From Isoetes taiwanensis (lineage: Eukaryota; Streptophyta; Lycopodiopsida; Isoetales; Isoetaceae): DNA of 64,000 bases. Made by a program: the position numbers and the translations under genes. The stretch covers positions 885,714-949,713 of the forward strand of contig JAJEKV010000137.1 of NCBI GenBank assembly GCA_021234155.1. Direction: 5' to 3'. Shown here one piece after another: positions 1 through 12,769 of the stretch. Every line of letters begins with the position of its first letter. The stretch's first letter is position 1. The notes under the pieces are model-generated. The model had not been told where the DNA came from, searched no databases, and saw only the letters and a list, made by a program, of their open reading frames with translations.

Positions 1-126
1 TTAGTATTATGGGAAAAGGGAAATTCAAAAATTAACGAGAATATCGGGGTGGTTGATTCCCCTTTCTCGAGGGAGAGAGATCTCGCTTTTCTTTCCATCC
101 ATTTTTGTTCAGCTTCTTGTGATCCA

Positions 127-3100
127 ATGACTAATGATGAAGACAGAGGCTGAAATGGCATTTGCGTAAAACCACAAAGAGCAAGCAAGATGAGGCAACA
201 ATTATCAAATGAAAATTTAGATTGGAGTATTGAGCACTCAAAAAGCAATTGCAACATGCACTCCATAATCACAAAAAAACGTTTTTAAATTTGATAGGTT
301 CGATGTCTACAGAAAGCGTAAGAAAGAAGTATGGCATCTAGTGGAGAACAACAAAGTTATGTGGTGTTGCGTTGTCCGATCAGAAAAGGTTGTTCACAAA
401 GTGAAATTGTCTGTGAGCATCCAAGAAACCATACAAAGATGTGAAGGGGTGGAGTCCAATGACAAATTAGCAAAAGAAAAAAGAGCGGCATTAGTCATGG
501 CACTTGGGAAGGTCGTGCATGGCAAAGAAAAGATTAACCGCCAAGGCTTTAGGAATTCATCCAAGGAATTGTTCCAGAGCTAAGAAGCAATGTTGTTGCA
601 ATTAGTAATAAAATGCATTGTGGGCTTTTGGGGAAGGAAGAAGAGAGAAAGGATTCCCCGAGCCAAGAAGTGATTGAAAAGGTTGTGGATTATTGGACAA
701 ACTACACCAGAAGTTTCGCTTTAACTTCAAGGACGCCGATCCGTAGAGGAAAGCATCCTAAGCATCCAACACATTACCTTGATGTGAGCCGTATACTATC
801 CGTAGATCAATTTTTACTAAGTCTTTTTCACGCTTACTAATACTAATATTTTTATAAGTTTTGAAGTATTGATTCTAATATGATCCGTTAATGGAATTAA
901 AGTGCACGCTCTTCTCGTGGTAGCAAGTTTTAGTGCTATTGATGGTTGATAATGGATCATTTTTGATATAGTGCTAAGGTTTCTCACATTTATAATGTTG
1001 GTGCCATGTTTAGTAATTGTGTTGATGTTAGTGCGATCGTAGTGATTTTGTAAATGATGCTGCTAATATTACTAATTTCGCTAATGTTGGTGTCAAGTGT
1101 TAGTAATTTTGTCAATGTTAGCACTAAACTTACAGCTTAGTGAAGCACCACCTACCACTACAGACATTAGCAATGCTTTCATCCCAATGTCCTAGCACCG
1201 GTTAGTGGTTTGGTTTGCTAAGGGTTATGTTGTAATGCTAATGGAATCGTGAATTAGTTCTAAGTTGCTATTCATTCGCAGCTTGTTTTTTCTAGTGGTA
1301 TTAGCATTAGCATTTACTAAGTAGTTTTCTATTCTTATTCTCAGAGACGTAATTCTTCACTAGTTTCAAGCAAGACAATCCGTGATGTTCAAATTAACCA
1401 GAGAGCCTTCGAGAAATTAAAGCCTTACTTTGTTGTAAAGCTATCTGAATTCAATACTTGTTGTTAAGGCCTATCATGAGAGGATGTCAATGCCGAGGGA
1501 AGGGGTGAAGAACATGAGAAAAAGTCCATGGTGCACGGCGGTGCATTGCACCCGCGGAGTGCAAGATATGTGACCACATGGCAAGCCAAGTAGGGGGTGC
1601 AATGCAAAGAAAACATGTTTGGCGCCTAACAAAGGACATGTGGAGAAGCATGGTTTGCCTAAAGCCCCAAGGTAAGAGGAGTGGCACAATGAAGAATGCT
1701 TGTCGTACTTTGCAAAGAAATGTGGTGTGGACAAAATGGAAAGGTGTCCAAAAGAAGAAACAAAGGACAAGACGACCTCAAAAAATCACTTGGGAGAACA
1801 TAGACTACATTGAAATTGGTAAGGATAAAAATGGCAAACCCAAAAAAAGAATTGAGCATCAATATTTACAGACTTCACCCAATGTTTTGATGGAAATCTT
1901 CAGATCTAAAGCAAAAGAGTTTGGGACACATAGTTTCAGGTATAAATGGCAGCAAGCCATGTTTAGACAACCATCGAACAAGTTTGTCGCTGATACTATC
2001 GTGATTGGTTGACTTTGCAGAGAATTACTCTTTCAAGGAGCAGAATGAAGTCTAATCCAAGCATTGGTATAATGAGCAGATCACTATTCTTGTGCCCCTC
2101 ACATATAGAAGGGATCCTGAGATACAAGAAATGATCAAGGAAGAACATTTTTATATATCTGATGATGATTCTTTGTTTGTGTAGCATTGCTTTCTCTTAC
2201 ACAATCATTGGATGCAAGAGAAGGAAATCACTTTGAAGAAGCATTATGTCTTCTCGTGATGGTGTACCTCACAATTCAAAGGTAAAAAATCATTTTACTT
2301 TGATGCTAGATTCAAATCTTCAACAGGTTTAGACATGATGTGGAACTTTTGGTGCTCTAGCCATGGGAAGGGAGAACATGATGGTGCAAGAGCAGTAATA
2401 AAGAGGGCTTTGAGAGCAGCACAGTTGAAGGGCAGCAAGATGACCAATGCACACGAGGTGGTGGAATGGCTAAAGCAGTACATGTCAACAGTAGCACCCA
2501 CAACATATAAAAAAAGGATTCAAAGAAGAACTTTTTGGGAGGTTGAAATAGGACAAGGGACGTAAAAAACCGTGGAAGCACGCCCCATTGAAGGATCTAG
2601 AAACCTTCATTGTTTCCATGGGTGTTCAAATCACATGACACATTTACAAGTGTCAAACCTCTCTTTGCTTTTGCACAGATTGTTTAGATTTGAATTGGAA
2701 ATCTTGCCCCAATGCATCATATATTAAGAAGTTTGAACTAGTTGTGGTACAGCCCATCAAAGCTATTATTGAAGAAGAAGTACATGATGAAGGAGAAAAA
2801 ACATATATTGGCAGCGCTGACTTATGTAGCATGCAAGTATCTATAAGTGATGTCTTTGCAGTGGTGGCTCCAAATAACAATCACGAGAATGTGAAGTTCT
2901 ACCTTATCCTATGTACCAAAGCTAAGTACTTGGTGTTAGAAGACTTTGTAGATATGCAAGGGTAGAAGTTTGTGAAAGGGGATGAGATCATAGAAGGGAC
3001 ATACTATGAGAAGTTGGTGAATTATAAATCCAGCTACAAGTTTTGTAGAGAATAAAGCAATTGTTTATGCCACTCAAGTTGCAAAGAACAAAGTCGATTG

Positions 3101-3200
3101 GTTCAAGCAAAAGCACGTTGTTGCTTCGGGAGTGGTTTACACTCTAAGTGCCAAAGAAGAACAAGGTATTCTAAAGAGGCTTCCCACGTTGTTGGAATAG
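127..3200 (+). pseudogene. DDE-type transposase-like gene, copy 1 (frame-broken)
   Basis: Same gene as at 9,513-12,573, starting at the equivalent ATG and ending at the equivalent TAG. The reading frame is broken far more often here: frameshifts near 145-180, 240-330, 590-780 and 1,560-1,760, and around 2,260 and 2,560. Most of these coincide with places where copy 2 reads CAG or CTG. The intron equivalent to 10,173-10,725 is present. The stops seen at glutamine positions in copy 2 (EVxSKHW, LFVxHCF, QGxKFVKG) are present here too, so those predate the duplication, while many frameshifts may be consensus error. As written it cannot make a full-length protein. Confidence 0.8.
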
Positions 3201-3389
3201 TGGAAAGAGCAATTGTGTAAAGGGTACTGTATCAGTACTTTTATGAATATAAAGAAGTTTCCATATTTTACATTCTCATTTTTTATGCTTCAGTTACAGA
3301 ATTTTGTACTTCCAAATTTCAATCAATTTCAATTGTTGGTGTTTCATACTATTTTAAATTGTCGGGTATACGCATTGTATACTGAGGCC

Positions 3390-3965
3390 AATTTACAATG
3401 TAAAACATCTAAGTACAAGGTATAACAAAACCAATTTACAAGGTAAAACATGTAAGTACAATGTACTAGAAAAGGCACAAGGCACAAATTTACACAAGGC
3501 ACAACAAAACCACAAATTTACAGAAAGGTACAAGGCCATCATCCACATTAAAGAAGGCACTAAGGCCTGGATTACAGAAGGCACAAGGCCTGGATTACAG
3601 TCGGTACAAGGCCATTACAATTAAAGGCACTAAGGCCTGGGTTAAATAAAAGGCACAAGGCCTGGATTAAACTGAAGGTACAAGGCCTATAGCATGTGTT
3701 TTTCAAAAAATTACAAAAGGTAGAACAAAACCAATTGATTAAAACATGTAACAAAACCAGAAATTTACAGAAAGGCACAAGGCCATGATCTATTAAAGAA
3801 GGCTCTAAGGCATGTATTACAGAAGGGTCGGCACAAGGCCATTACAATCAAAGGCACTAAGGCCCGTTTCACAGAAGGGTCAGCACAAGGCCATTACAAT
3901 GAAAGGCACTAAGGCCTATAGCATCTGTTTTTCAAAAAATTACAAAGGCACAAAAGGCCTGTTTC
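3390..3965. repeat. AAGGC-rich short tandem array, copy 1
   Basis: Degenerate tandem units of roughly 20-45 bp built on 'aaggcacaaggcc', 'ggattacag' and 'ggccattacaat', lying directly 3-prime of the plus-strand transposase. The same array is at 12,770-13,335 in copy 2. No coding function is evident; ORFs across it are repeat translations. Confidence 0.75.
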
Positions 3966-4860
3966 AGAAGAACTTATAATCAAAAAAAAAAAAACAAAAG
4001 CTATAAACAAAAAAAGGTCTTCAGGTCCTCATGGTCTTCCAGGGTCTTCAGGAGCTTCATGCCTCATCTGCAAGAAAAATTCAGAAAGTTAGAAAGCTCT
4101 AATACGTGAAAGAAAGCAAAAAATGAAAAGCATGCGACTTACTCTGGAGCCAATTCTGAAATTCAAAAAAATCTTCAGCTTCCTCCGGGTCCGGGTCTTC
4201 TTCTTCGCTGGTTCCCAAAAATTCGCCCCAGACCTCATCTTCTGAATCAAAAGGCTGCAGCTCGGAAGAATCCACCTCTGAAGAATCCACCTCGGAAGAA
4301 TTCACCTCAGAAGAAAGCTCAGAAGAAGTGGAAGTCAGAGCTGCTGGAATCATAGTGTGTATCCCCGGGAGAAGGCTCGAGGCTTTCTACAAAATTGGTT
4401 TGGCAAAAATCTTGGAGGTCTTCTTTAGGCTCTTCAAAGGAATTAGCCTACCTATTCCATATCTCATGTAAGAGTTCTCGGCAAAGGTAGGGAAATCAAT
4501 TCCCCTTGGAAGGGACATGGCAGGGGGGAAGCTTGAGGAGCGGCAAAATGGCTTTGGCATTGTTGGGAGAATTGGACGATGCTTCTCCCTCACCCACCAT
4601 ATAAAGGTCATGCGGAAATAAATTCTCAGAGGGCTACCATTTTAGGATTTTATACCATTAGTATTTTAATCGTAATGATTTAGTAGGATAGGAAGTGAAA
4701 TGTAATTACTTTGAAATGACCATAATTTTATTTTCTAAAACATTAAAAAAATATATATATATCTATCCTGAAATGGCCATTCTTTTTTGGACACCAATCA
4801 TCTTATGTTGGCTTGGCACTTGTTTAGTAATTGTAATTGTAATTAGTTAGTGTAAATTGC

Positions 4861-5436
4861 CTGTTGACTTCAAAATTGTTGACTTAAGCTTCACCAAACA
4901 TGTTGGTCAATGAAAGTCAAACATTTGCTTGGGGGTCAAAATTATTTACTTACGCTTTTACCTAATGCTTGGGGTGATTCACACTTGTTGACTTGAAAAT
5001 TGTTGACTCGCGCTTACCAAACATGTTGGTCAATGAAAGTCAAACTTTAGCTTAGGGGTGATTCATACTTGTTGACTTGAAAATTGTTGACTTACGCTTT
5101 ACCAAACATGTTGGTCAATTGCTTGGGGGTGATTCACACTTGTTGACTTGAAAATTGTTGTCTTACACAATATGCCTTAACATAATGCATAGAATAGCAT
5201 AGGTCAAAATTGTTGACTTACGCTTTACCAAATGCTTGGGGGTGATTCACACTTGTTGACTTGAAAATTGTTGACTCACGCTTTACCAAACATGTTGGTC
5301 AATGAAAGTCAAACTTTAGCTTAGGGGTGATTCATACTTGTTGATTTGAAAATTGTTGACTTACGCTTTATCAAACATGTTGGTCAATAGAAGTCAAACA
5401 TTTGCTGCGGGTGATTCACACTTGTTGACTTGAAGT
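4861..5436. repeat. TTGAC (W-box-like) tandem array, copy 1
   Basis: Several degenerate units of about 85-100 bp containing 'ttgttgacttgaaaattg', 'ttgacttacgctttacc', 'catgttggtcaatgaaagtc' and 'gggtgattcacacttg'. Each unit holds several TTGACT/TTGACC cores on one strand or the other. The same array is at 14,231-14,811, and a shorter version is at 19,190-19,520. In this copy it lies between the 3-prime ends of the two convergent transposases. Confidence 0.8.
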
Positions 5437-6229
5437 TGGAGAAGAAGCTGCATAAGAAGTTGCAGATGTAATTTTATCCTGATGTATTGATACTGCTTAA
5501 AGTTAATACTATTGTCCTGTTTAAGACTATTACTGCACCAATTTTTTCGTTAGGTGCAGTGATTTTTTGAAATACTATTTTCATGATTGTAACATCTGTT
5601 ATATAAATTTAGTAAACCTTGATATCAAATCAAACTGTTATCTGTGTTCATGTTCAATCTGTTAGGAATGTTAGATAACATGTTCAATTTGTTATGAATC
5701 TATTCAATACAATGTTCAGTATCACGGTTGCTTGCTATACAATCCCTCACAACAGCTATTTTGAGGTTTTTTAAGGCTGACAGAGGGGTATCTTGTGCTG
5801 ATATATACTAGTATTCCTTGTGTTGATATCATGTTCAATCTGTTATAAATCTCTTATGTATGAATGTTACAAGTCCAATTCATACACAATTTCAATTCAA
5901 ACACACTTCCATTTCAATTTCAATTCACACACAATTCAATTTTAATCTCAATACAAACAATGGTTAAAATTTCATTACAAATCAATGGTTAAAATTTCAA
6001 TACAAATCAATACAAATTAATCTCAATACAAATCAATGGTCAAAATTTGATTGCAAGCATTGAAAAGTATATTACAATGGTTTGTAACAATGGTTACAAT
6101 CATAGAATGGTATAAAATTTACAATTAAAAGGAACAACTAGTCTCTTCTCTAGAGTTTCTTGTTCTTCTTGTTGGATTCAGCTCACTTGATGTAGGTTCA
6201 TCTGAGTTTTGAGCTATTAATGCACTGTT

Positions 6230-7266
6230 TTATGGCAAGCTGTCCAATATTTGGTTATGTGTATCTTCTGGCAGATCAAAACAGTTACCACTAATCTTGC
6301 TCAACTCAAAACAAACAGAAGTAACCAAATGACTATAAACATTACACTCTGGTTCATTTACCAGTAACTCATATCTGCTGCCCCCTAAGAACTTGTAGAA
6401 TAATCCAGTAACAACTACCTCATTTCTGGCAAACTTTTGACCCCATGGATCTTTGAATGTCTTCTCCACGACATCTTTCACCTTCGTGCACTTGAGCACA
6501 TAAAAGTCCATGTTCTCCTTATTGTCTGGCTCTGCAACTACAGAAAAATTATCTCCAACTGCAAAAATGTCAGACTTCCATTGAGGATCACCTTCAAAAA
6601 TAGGGCCATCCACAACATCTTCCACATAATCAGCACTTAGTCTTAGCTCAAAGTATTGCCATGTACCCATTCTACCTTTCTTAGAGCACTTGCCATGTTT
6701 GCATAACCAACAATTATGACAGAAACAACTGTAATCCATATGAGCAACTTGTGTAGGATCTGTAGCTTGAATTGGCTTGATGAAATGGAACTTGCTTGAA
6801 CCAGAAAGTGTAGCACAATCATATCTCTCTGACCTATCAACCTCGTCTACTCCAATTTCCCAAGAAAACATGTATAAGAAAGAAAGCAGTATTTCAGCAT
6901 ACACTAACAGTTACAAACCAAGATTTCAAGATACTTGAATGCATGTTTTGCCCCTCGATTGTGGAGTTGTCCCTGAAATGCTTGAACAGGAAAACTACTG
7001 CATCGTGTGCATTCCTGAGTGGTACTGATCCTCTTTTCAACATCTCATGTGTAAGAGCTCGTTTAATGACAGCTCCAGCACCATCATGTTCACCTGTTCC
7101 ATTAACTGTCAGTAAAAAAAACACAAATTAAAACTACAAATACATTGACAAAGAATATAGTTACCTTTGCCATGATAGAAAGCAAAGTAATTCCAATTTA
7201 TTGGAATGCCATTCGTATGGTAGTTCCTACCAAGGAAATAAAAGGTCCTTGCTCCTTTGAATTGAT
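6230..7266 (-). pseudogene. Minus-strand DDE transposase-like gene, copy 1, truncated
   Basis: C-terminal exons of the gene found whole at 15,609-19,183. The last exon (about 6,230-6,880) encodes the SCFCHNC Cys cluster and the C-terminal domain ending ILDSLP. The exon at about 6,930-7,100 encodes GEHDGAGAVIKRAL (third catalytic position), and the exon start at about 7,165-7,266 is cut by the duplication breakpoint just before the SDG motif. Everything upstream is absent, so this copy cannot encode an active enzyme. The last exon is in better frame here than in copy 2, giving the reading at the C-terminus (FDLPEDTHNQILDSLP). Confidence 0.8.
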
Positions 7267-9277
7267 TTCAAGTTATTAGAAGATGAATTCTATATGCCAA
7301 CTACCCTTAACCAACTGGGCAAAACTGTCTCAACTGTCTAGACGTCTATGAACAGTCGCTTCTACTCATTTACGCTAGTGTCTGGTGAACGCGACACCAA
7401 GATCCATCAGAGCCGCTTCTACCCATTTACGCTGGTGTCTCGGGAACGCGACACCAAGATCCACCCAAGCGGTCTCCCATGTCTCCGTTACAATCTCTCT
7501 CACTAAAACTATGCTCGACCTCGAGCATCGCAAACCGTAGACCAACGTAATGTAATGTTCTTAACTGACATGCCCTTAATCAACTGAGCAAAACTGTCTA
7601 GACATGTATGAACAGTCACTTCTACCCATTTATGCCAGTGTCTCGAGAATGCGACACCAAGATCCACCCGAGCTTATTAAATGTTGAATAACGAATAACA
7701 CGGATAACAACGGGATGCCCCTTGAAGTAACAAAGGGATGAAAAAGAGACTTGCCGACTCCTAATTAACTCATAACTTTCTATTCTAAGAGGAGAAGAAC
7801 AATAAGTAATCTATGAGACACTAACCATGTTATAGTCTGTACATGCCAAGAGCATTTAGAGCTTTGTTGTATATATTGCCATACAATGGATACACTACAA
7901 AGATTTTGATTTGCATGGTAGGCTTGCATAAACTAGCAAAACTATAGTCTTTGGTTCATTCATCTCAAAGATATTTTTGTATAATGGTGAGAGTGGATAA
8001 CCGCATACATGCAAGCTATCAAAAGAATAGGGATGTAGGTTATATTACCATAGACCCCAAGTCTTGGACTATTCTAATTGCGGGCATTAAATTGTTTCTA
8101 TATTATGAAAGTAGAAGACTTTTCTCCAAATGTGCTTACGTTTGTCTGTAGTGTAGCCTGAAAGCTTGCACTAGAATTGAAGACATAGACAAGGACCAAA
8201 AAATGCATACAGAAATCCCTTAAAGGCATGAGAAGTTTTTTTAATATGTCATTGGTTCACATCAATGTGTCTTAGACTACTCTAATTGCTGCATATGTTG
8301 TAAGTTGCTATGCATATTTCTCTTCAAAGATGTGTCTTGAATAGCTCTTAAACTGTATGTTTTTCTTATCCTCGAGTTTTTTCTTTGTGTTGAGCTACTG
8401 TCAGTTCTAGTCAGTATTGAACAGTGTCAAAATGAAGGGCCAAAGTGGCAAAATTCTGACAAATGCATTATTTTACTCAATGCAAAAAAGGACCACTTTA
8501 TTGCAAAGAGTCCGATAACTCGAAAGAATAAAGAGCAAAAATTGCACGTCTCGGATTGTGAAAACTTGTTAATCATGTTAGCAGCCATCATTCTATTTGC
8601 CATGCTTGTCTTCCATGCAAATATAGAGGCAGGTCTCGGATAATCTCTTTAGGAATTTCTTACTCTTTCTCTTTAGGGTTCTTATTTTTATTTTCTTTCT
8701 TCTTAACATGTCTATCATTTTCGTTTCCAGCTCTTGCATTGGCACAATTCAAGCCGGCTGTGAATGATCCTCTCAATAGGCTAGAAAGCTGAGGCATCTC
8801 TTTTGTTAACACCTATAATTCGTTTCACAGTTAATTGTAATATTGAAGGTTATGTGATAAACCTGTAAGTTCATTGCCAGACAATTGAGTTCAGACAGCA
8901 AATAGAATGGGGTAATTTTACTGAAATGGATTTTAGATGTATTTGCATTCAAAATATATGGGGTTAATTTGGCTAATCTACTGAAATGTTGTCGTCTATA
9001 TGAAATGGTGCGGGTTGGAATGTTTGAATCCTTGTGTGGGAGCAACTTGTCTTTGTGTTGGATTGTGCATTTTTTTGAACTTGTTTTTGTATCGAATTCT
9101 ACGTTTTCTTGAATGGCACACAAACAATCCTTGTGCTACAATTCAGTAGTTTACATAAAGATGCATTTTCATTGAATTAAGGTAGCATTTTGACCAACCG
9201 ATTCTAGTTAATCGAAATATTGTGTTTTTACCCTCCTATTCCGTTTGTTGCCCTATTCGGAATCAATCCCCATCTTT
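7267..9277. other. Spacer between the two copies; no gene seen
   Basis: Unique to this position, with no counterpart in either copy. It holds the threefold repeat at 7,345-7,672 and otherwise AT-rich sequence. Short open frames (for example near 7,951 and 8,806) match nothing I recognise and lack exon-like boundaries. Confidence 0.6.
7345..7672. repeat. Threefold repeat of about 60 bp
   Basis: The motif 'cttctacccatttacgc' followed by 'gtgtctcgggaacgcgacac' and 'caagatccaccc' occurs at about 7,349-7,406, 7,408-7,467 and 7,616-7,672, with small changes. The first and third copies are also preceded by a shared 'aaaactgtct' segment ending 'tatgaacagtc'. It is short, non-coding and of unknown family. 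Confidence 0.75.
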
Positions 9278-9512
9278 GATGAGATCCCCGAGCTTCACGT
9301 CAGTCATTGGACAGGGGTCCTCGCATGTTACGGTGTCTCATTTTTAGTGTCCTTTTGTCCACCCAAATTAGCACTATTTTTTAGTATTATGGGAAAAGGG
9401 AAATTCAAAATTAACGAGAATATCGGGGGGTGGTTGATTCCCCCTTTCTCGAGGGAGAGAGATCTCGTTTCTTTCTTTCCATCCATTTTTTGTTCAGGCT
9501 TCTTGTGATCCA

Positions 9513-12500
9513 ATGACTAATGATGAAGACAGGAGGCGGAAATGGCATTTGCAGAAGCAACGACAAAGAGCAAGCAAGATGAGGCAACAATTATCAAATG
9601 AAAATTTAGATTGGAGTATTGAGCACTCAAAAAAGCAATTGCAACATGCAGCCTCCATAATCACAAAAACGTTTTTAAATTTGATAGGTTCGATGTCTAC
9701 AGAGCAGAAGAAAGAAGTATGGCATCTAGTGGAGAACAACAAAGTTATGCAGGTTGCAGTGTCTGATCAGGAAAAGGTTGTTCACAGTGAAATTGTCGGT
9801 AGCATCCAAGAAACCATACAGCATGTGAAGGGAGTGGAGTCCAATGACAAATTAGCAGCAAAAAGAGCGGCATTAGTCATGGCACTTGGGAAGGTCAGGC
9901 ATGGCAGCAAAAGATTAACTGCCAAGGCTTTAGGAATTCATCCAAGGAATTGTTCCAGAGCTAAGAAGCACAGTGTTGCAATTAGTAATAAAAATGCATT
10001 GTGGGCTCTTGGGGGAAGGAAGAAGAGAAAGGATTCCCTGAGCCAAGAAGTGATTGAAAAGGTTGTGGATTATTGGACAAACTACACCAGAGTTTCGCCT
10101 AACTTCAAGGACGTCAGATCTGGTAGAGGAAAGCATCCTAAGCATCCAACACATTACCTTGATGTGAGCCAGGTATACTATCTGTAGATCAATTTTTTAC
10201 TAAGTCTTTTTCACGTTTACTAATACTAATATTTTTTATAAGTTTTGAAGTATTGATTCTAATATGATCTGTTAATGGAATTAAAGTGCACGTTCTTCTC
10301 GTGGTAGCAAGTTTTAGTGCTATTGATGGTTGATAATGGATCATTTTTTGATATAGTGCTAAGGTTTCTCACATTTATAATGTTGGTGCCATGTTTAGTA
10401 ATTGTGTTGATGTTAGTGCGACTGTAGTGATTTTGTAAATGACAGTGCTAATATTACTAATTTCGTTAATGTTGGTGTCAGTGTTAGTAATTTTGTCAAT
10501 GTTAGCACTAAACTTACAGTTAGTGAAGCACCACCTACCACTACAGATTAGCAATGCTTTCATCCCAATGTCCTAGCACTGGTTAGTGGTTTGGTTTGCT
10601 AAGGGTTATGTTGTAATGCTAATGGAATCAGTAATTAGTTCTAAGTTGCTATTCATTCGCAGTTGTTTTTTCTAGTGGTATTAGCATTAGCATTTACTAA
10701 GTAGTTTTCTATTCTTATTCTGTAGACAGAATTCTTCACTAGTTTCAAGCAAGACAATCCAGATGTTCAAATTAACCAGAGAGCCTTCGAGAAATTAAAG
10801 CCTTACTTTGTTGTAAAGCTATCTGAATTCAATACTTGTTGTTGCGTCTATCATGAGAGGATGTCAATGCTGAGGGAAGGGGTGAAGAACATGAGGAAAA
10901 AGTCCATGGTGCACGGTGCAGATTGCACCCGTGAGTGCAAGATATGTGACCACATGGCAAGCCAAGTAGGGTGCAATGCAGCAAAACATGTTTGGCAGTC
11001 TAACAGTGACATGTGGAGAAGCATGGTTTGCCTAAAGCCTGAAGGTAAGAGGAGTGGCACAATGAAGAATGCTTGTCAGGTACTTGCAGCAAATGTGGTG
11101 TGGACAAAATGGAAAGGTGTCCAAAAGAAGAAACAAAGGACAGTACCTCAAAAATCACTTGGGAGAACATAGACTACATTGAAATTGGTAAGGATAAAAA
11201 TGGCAAACCCAAAAAAAGAATTGAGCATCAATATTTACAGACTTCACCCAATGTTTTGATGGAAATCTTCAGATCTAAAGCAAAAGAGTTTGGGACACAT
11301 AGTTTCAGGTATAAATGGCAGCAAGCCATGTTTAGACAACTACTGAACAGGTTTGCTGTTGATACTATCGTATCAGTGGTTGACTTTGCAGAGAATTACT
11401 CTTTCAAGGAGCAGAATGAAGTCTAATCCAAGCATTGGTATAATGAGCAGATCACTATTCTTGTGCCCCTCACATATAGAAGGGATCCTGAGATACAAGA
11501 AATGATCAAGGAAGAACATTTTTATATATCTGATGATGATTCTTTGTTTGTGTAGCATTGCTTTCTCTTACACAATCATTGGATGCAAGAGAAGGAAATC
11601 ACTTTGAAGAAGCATTATGTCTTCTCAGATGGTGCAGCCTCACAATTCAAAGGTAAAAAATCATTTTACTTTGATGCTAGATTCAAATCTTCAACAGGTT
11701 TAGACATGATGTGGAACTTTTGGTGCTCTAGCCATGGGAAGGGAGAACATGATGGTGCAAGAGCAGTAATAAAGAGGGCTTTGAGAGCAGCACAGTTGAA
11801 GGGCAACAAGATGACCAATGCACACGAGGTGGTGGAATGGCTAAAAGCAGTATGTGTCAACAGAGCACCCACAACATATAAAAAAAGGATTCAAAGAAGA
11901 ACTTTTTGGGAGGTTGAAATAGGACAAGTGGACAGAAAAAATCCGTGGGAAGCACGTCCTATTGAAGGATCTAGAAACCTTCATTGTTTCCATGGGTGTT
12001 CAAATCACATGACACATTTTACAGGTCGAAACCTCTCTTGCTTTTGCACAGATTGTTTAGATTTGAATTGGAAATCTTGCCCCAATGCATCATATATTAA
12101 GAAGTTTGAACTAGTTGTGGTACAGCCCATCAAAGCTATTATTGAAGAAGAAGTACATGATGAAGGAGAAAAAACATATATTGGCAGCGCTGACTTATGT
12201 AGCATGCAAGTATCTATAAGTGATGTCTTTGCAGTGGTGGCTCCAAATAACAATCACGAGAATGTGAAGTTCTACCTTATCCTATGTACCAAAGCTAAGT
12301 ACTTGGTGTTAGAAGACTTTGTAGATATGCAAGGGTAGAAGTTTGTGAAAGGGGATGAGATCATAGAAGGGACATACTATGAGAAGTTGGTGAATTATAA
12401 ATCCAGCTACAAGTTTTGTAGAGAATAAAGCAATTGTTTATGCCACTCAAGTTGCAAAGAACAAAGTCAGATTGGTTCAAGCAAAGCACGTTGTTAAGCG

Positions 12501-12573
12501 GGGAGTGGTTTACACTCTAAGTGCCAAAGAAGAACAAGGTATTCTAAAGAGGCTTCCCACGTTGTTGGAATAG
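9513..12573 (+). pseudogene. DDE-type transposase-like protein, plus-strand member
   Basis: Two exons, 9,513-10,172 and 10,726-12,573, with GT/AG borders and in phase (…LDVSQ/TEFFTSF…); about 835 codons. In order: a basic N-terminus; an HTH-like stretch (TAKALGIHPRNCSRAKKH); Cys clusters (CKICDHM, then CSKCG near 11,090); then the catalytic signature, first Asp in VVDFAENYSF (11,382), second in FSDGAASQFKG (11,628), third in HGKGEHDG (about 11,744-11,753). A second Cys cluster (SCFCTDC) and a C-terminal domain shared with the minus-strand paralogue follow. Three in-frame stops (11,424; 11,553; 12,336) sit where glutamine is expected, and there are frame breaks near 11,070 and 12,415. The family resembles unnamed HGKG…DG transposase-like proteins of plants and animals; the assignment of the triad is inference. 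Confidence 0.75.
10310..10540. repeat. Degenerate TTAGTAA repeats inside intron 1
   Basis: The intron of the plus-strand transposase contains irregular repeats of 'ttagtaattttgtcaatg', 'tagtgctaa' and 'aatgttggtg'. A similar TTAGC-type stretch on the opposite strand lies near the right end (24,420-24,660 and 25,240-25,340). The copy 1 equivalent is at about 930-1,160. Confidence 0.6.
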
Positions 12574-12769
12574 TGGAAAGAGCAATTGTGTAAAGGGTAC
12601 TGTATCAGTACTTTTATGAATATAAAGAAGTTTCCATATTTTACATTCTCATTTTTTATGCTTCAGTTACAGAATTTTGTACTTCCAAATTTCAATCAAT
12701 TTCAATTGTTGGTGTTTCATACTATTTTAAATTCTTTGGTATCTGACATTGTATTTGAGGCCAATTTAC

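Larger units (their letters stand above)
1..7266. mobile_element. Left-truncated copy 1 of the duplicated dual-transposase segment
   Basis: Base 1 corresponds to base 9,381 and base 7,266 to base 16,642, in the same order and orientation over the full length, so this is a direct duplication of about 7.3 kb. It carries a frame-broken plus-strand transposase, the AAGGC and TTGAC tandem arrays, and the 3-prime half of the minus-strand transposase. The right breakpoint lies inside the minus-strand exon that carries the second catalytic aspartate; from 7,267 the two copies are unrelated. The left end is outside the window. Differences between the copies are mostly short substitutions and indels at CAG/CTG sites. 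Confidence 0.9.

Noticed and set aside
3390-3965. CRISPR-like array
   Set aside because: Units are degenerate, of unequal length and without unique spacers, in eukaryotic transposon DNA.
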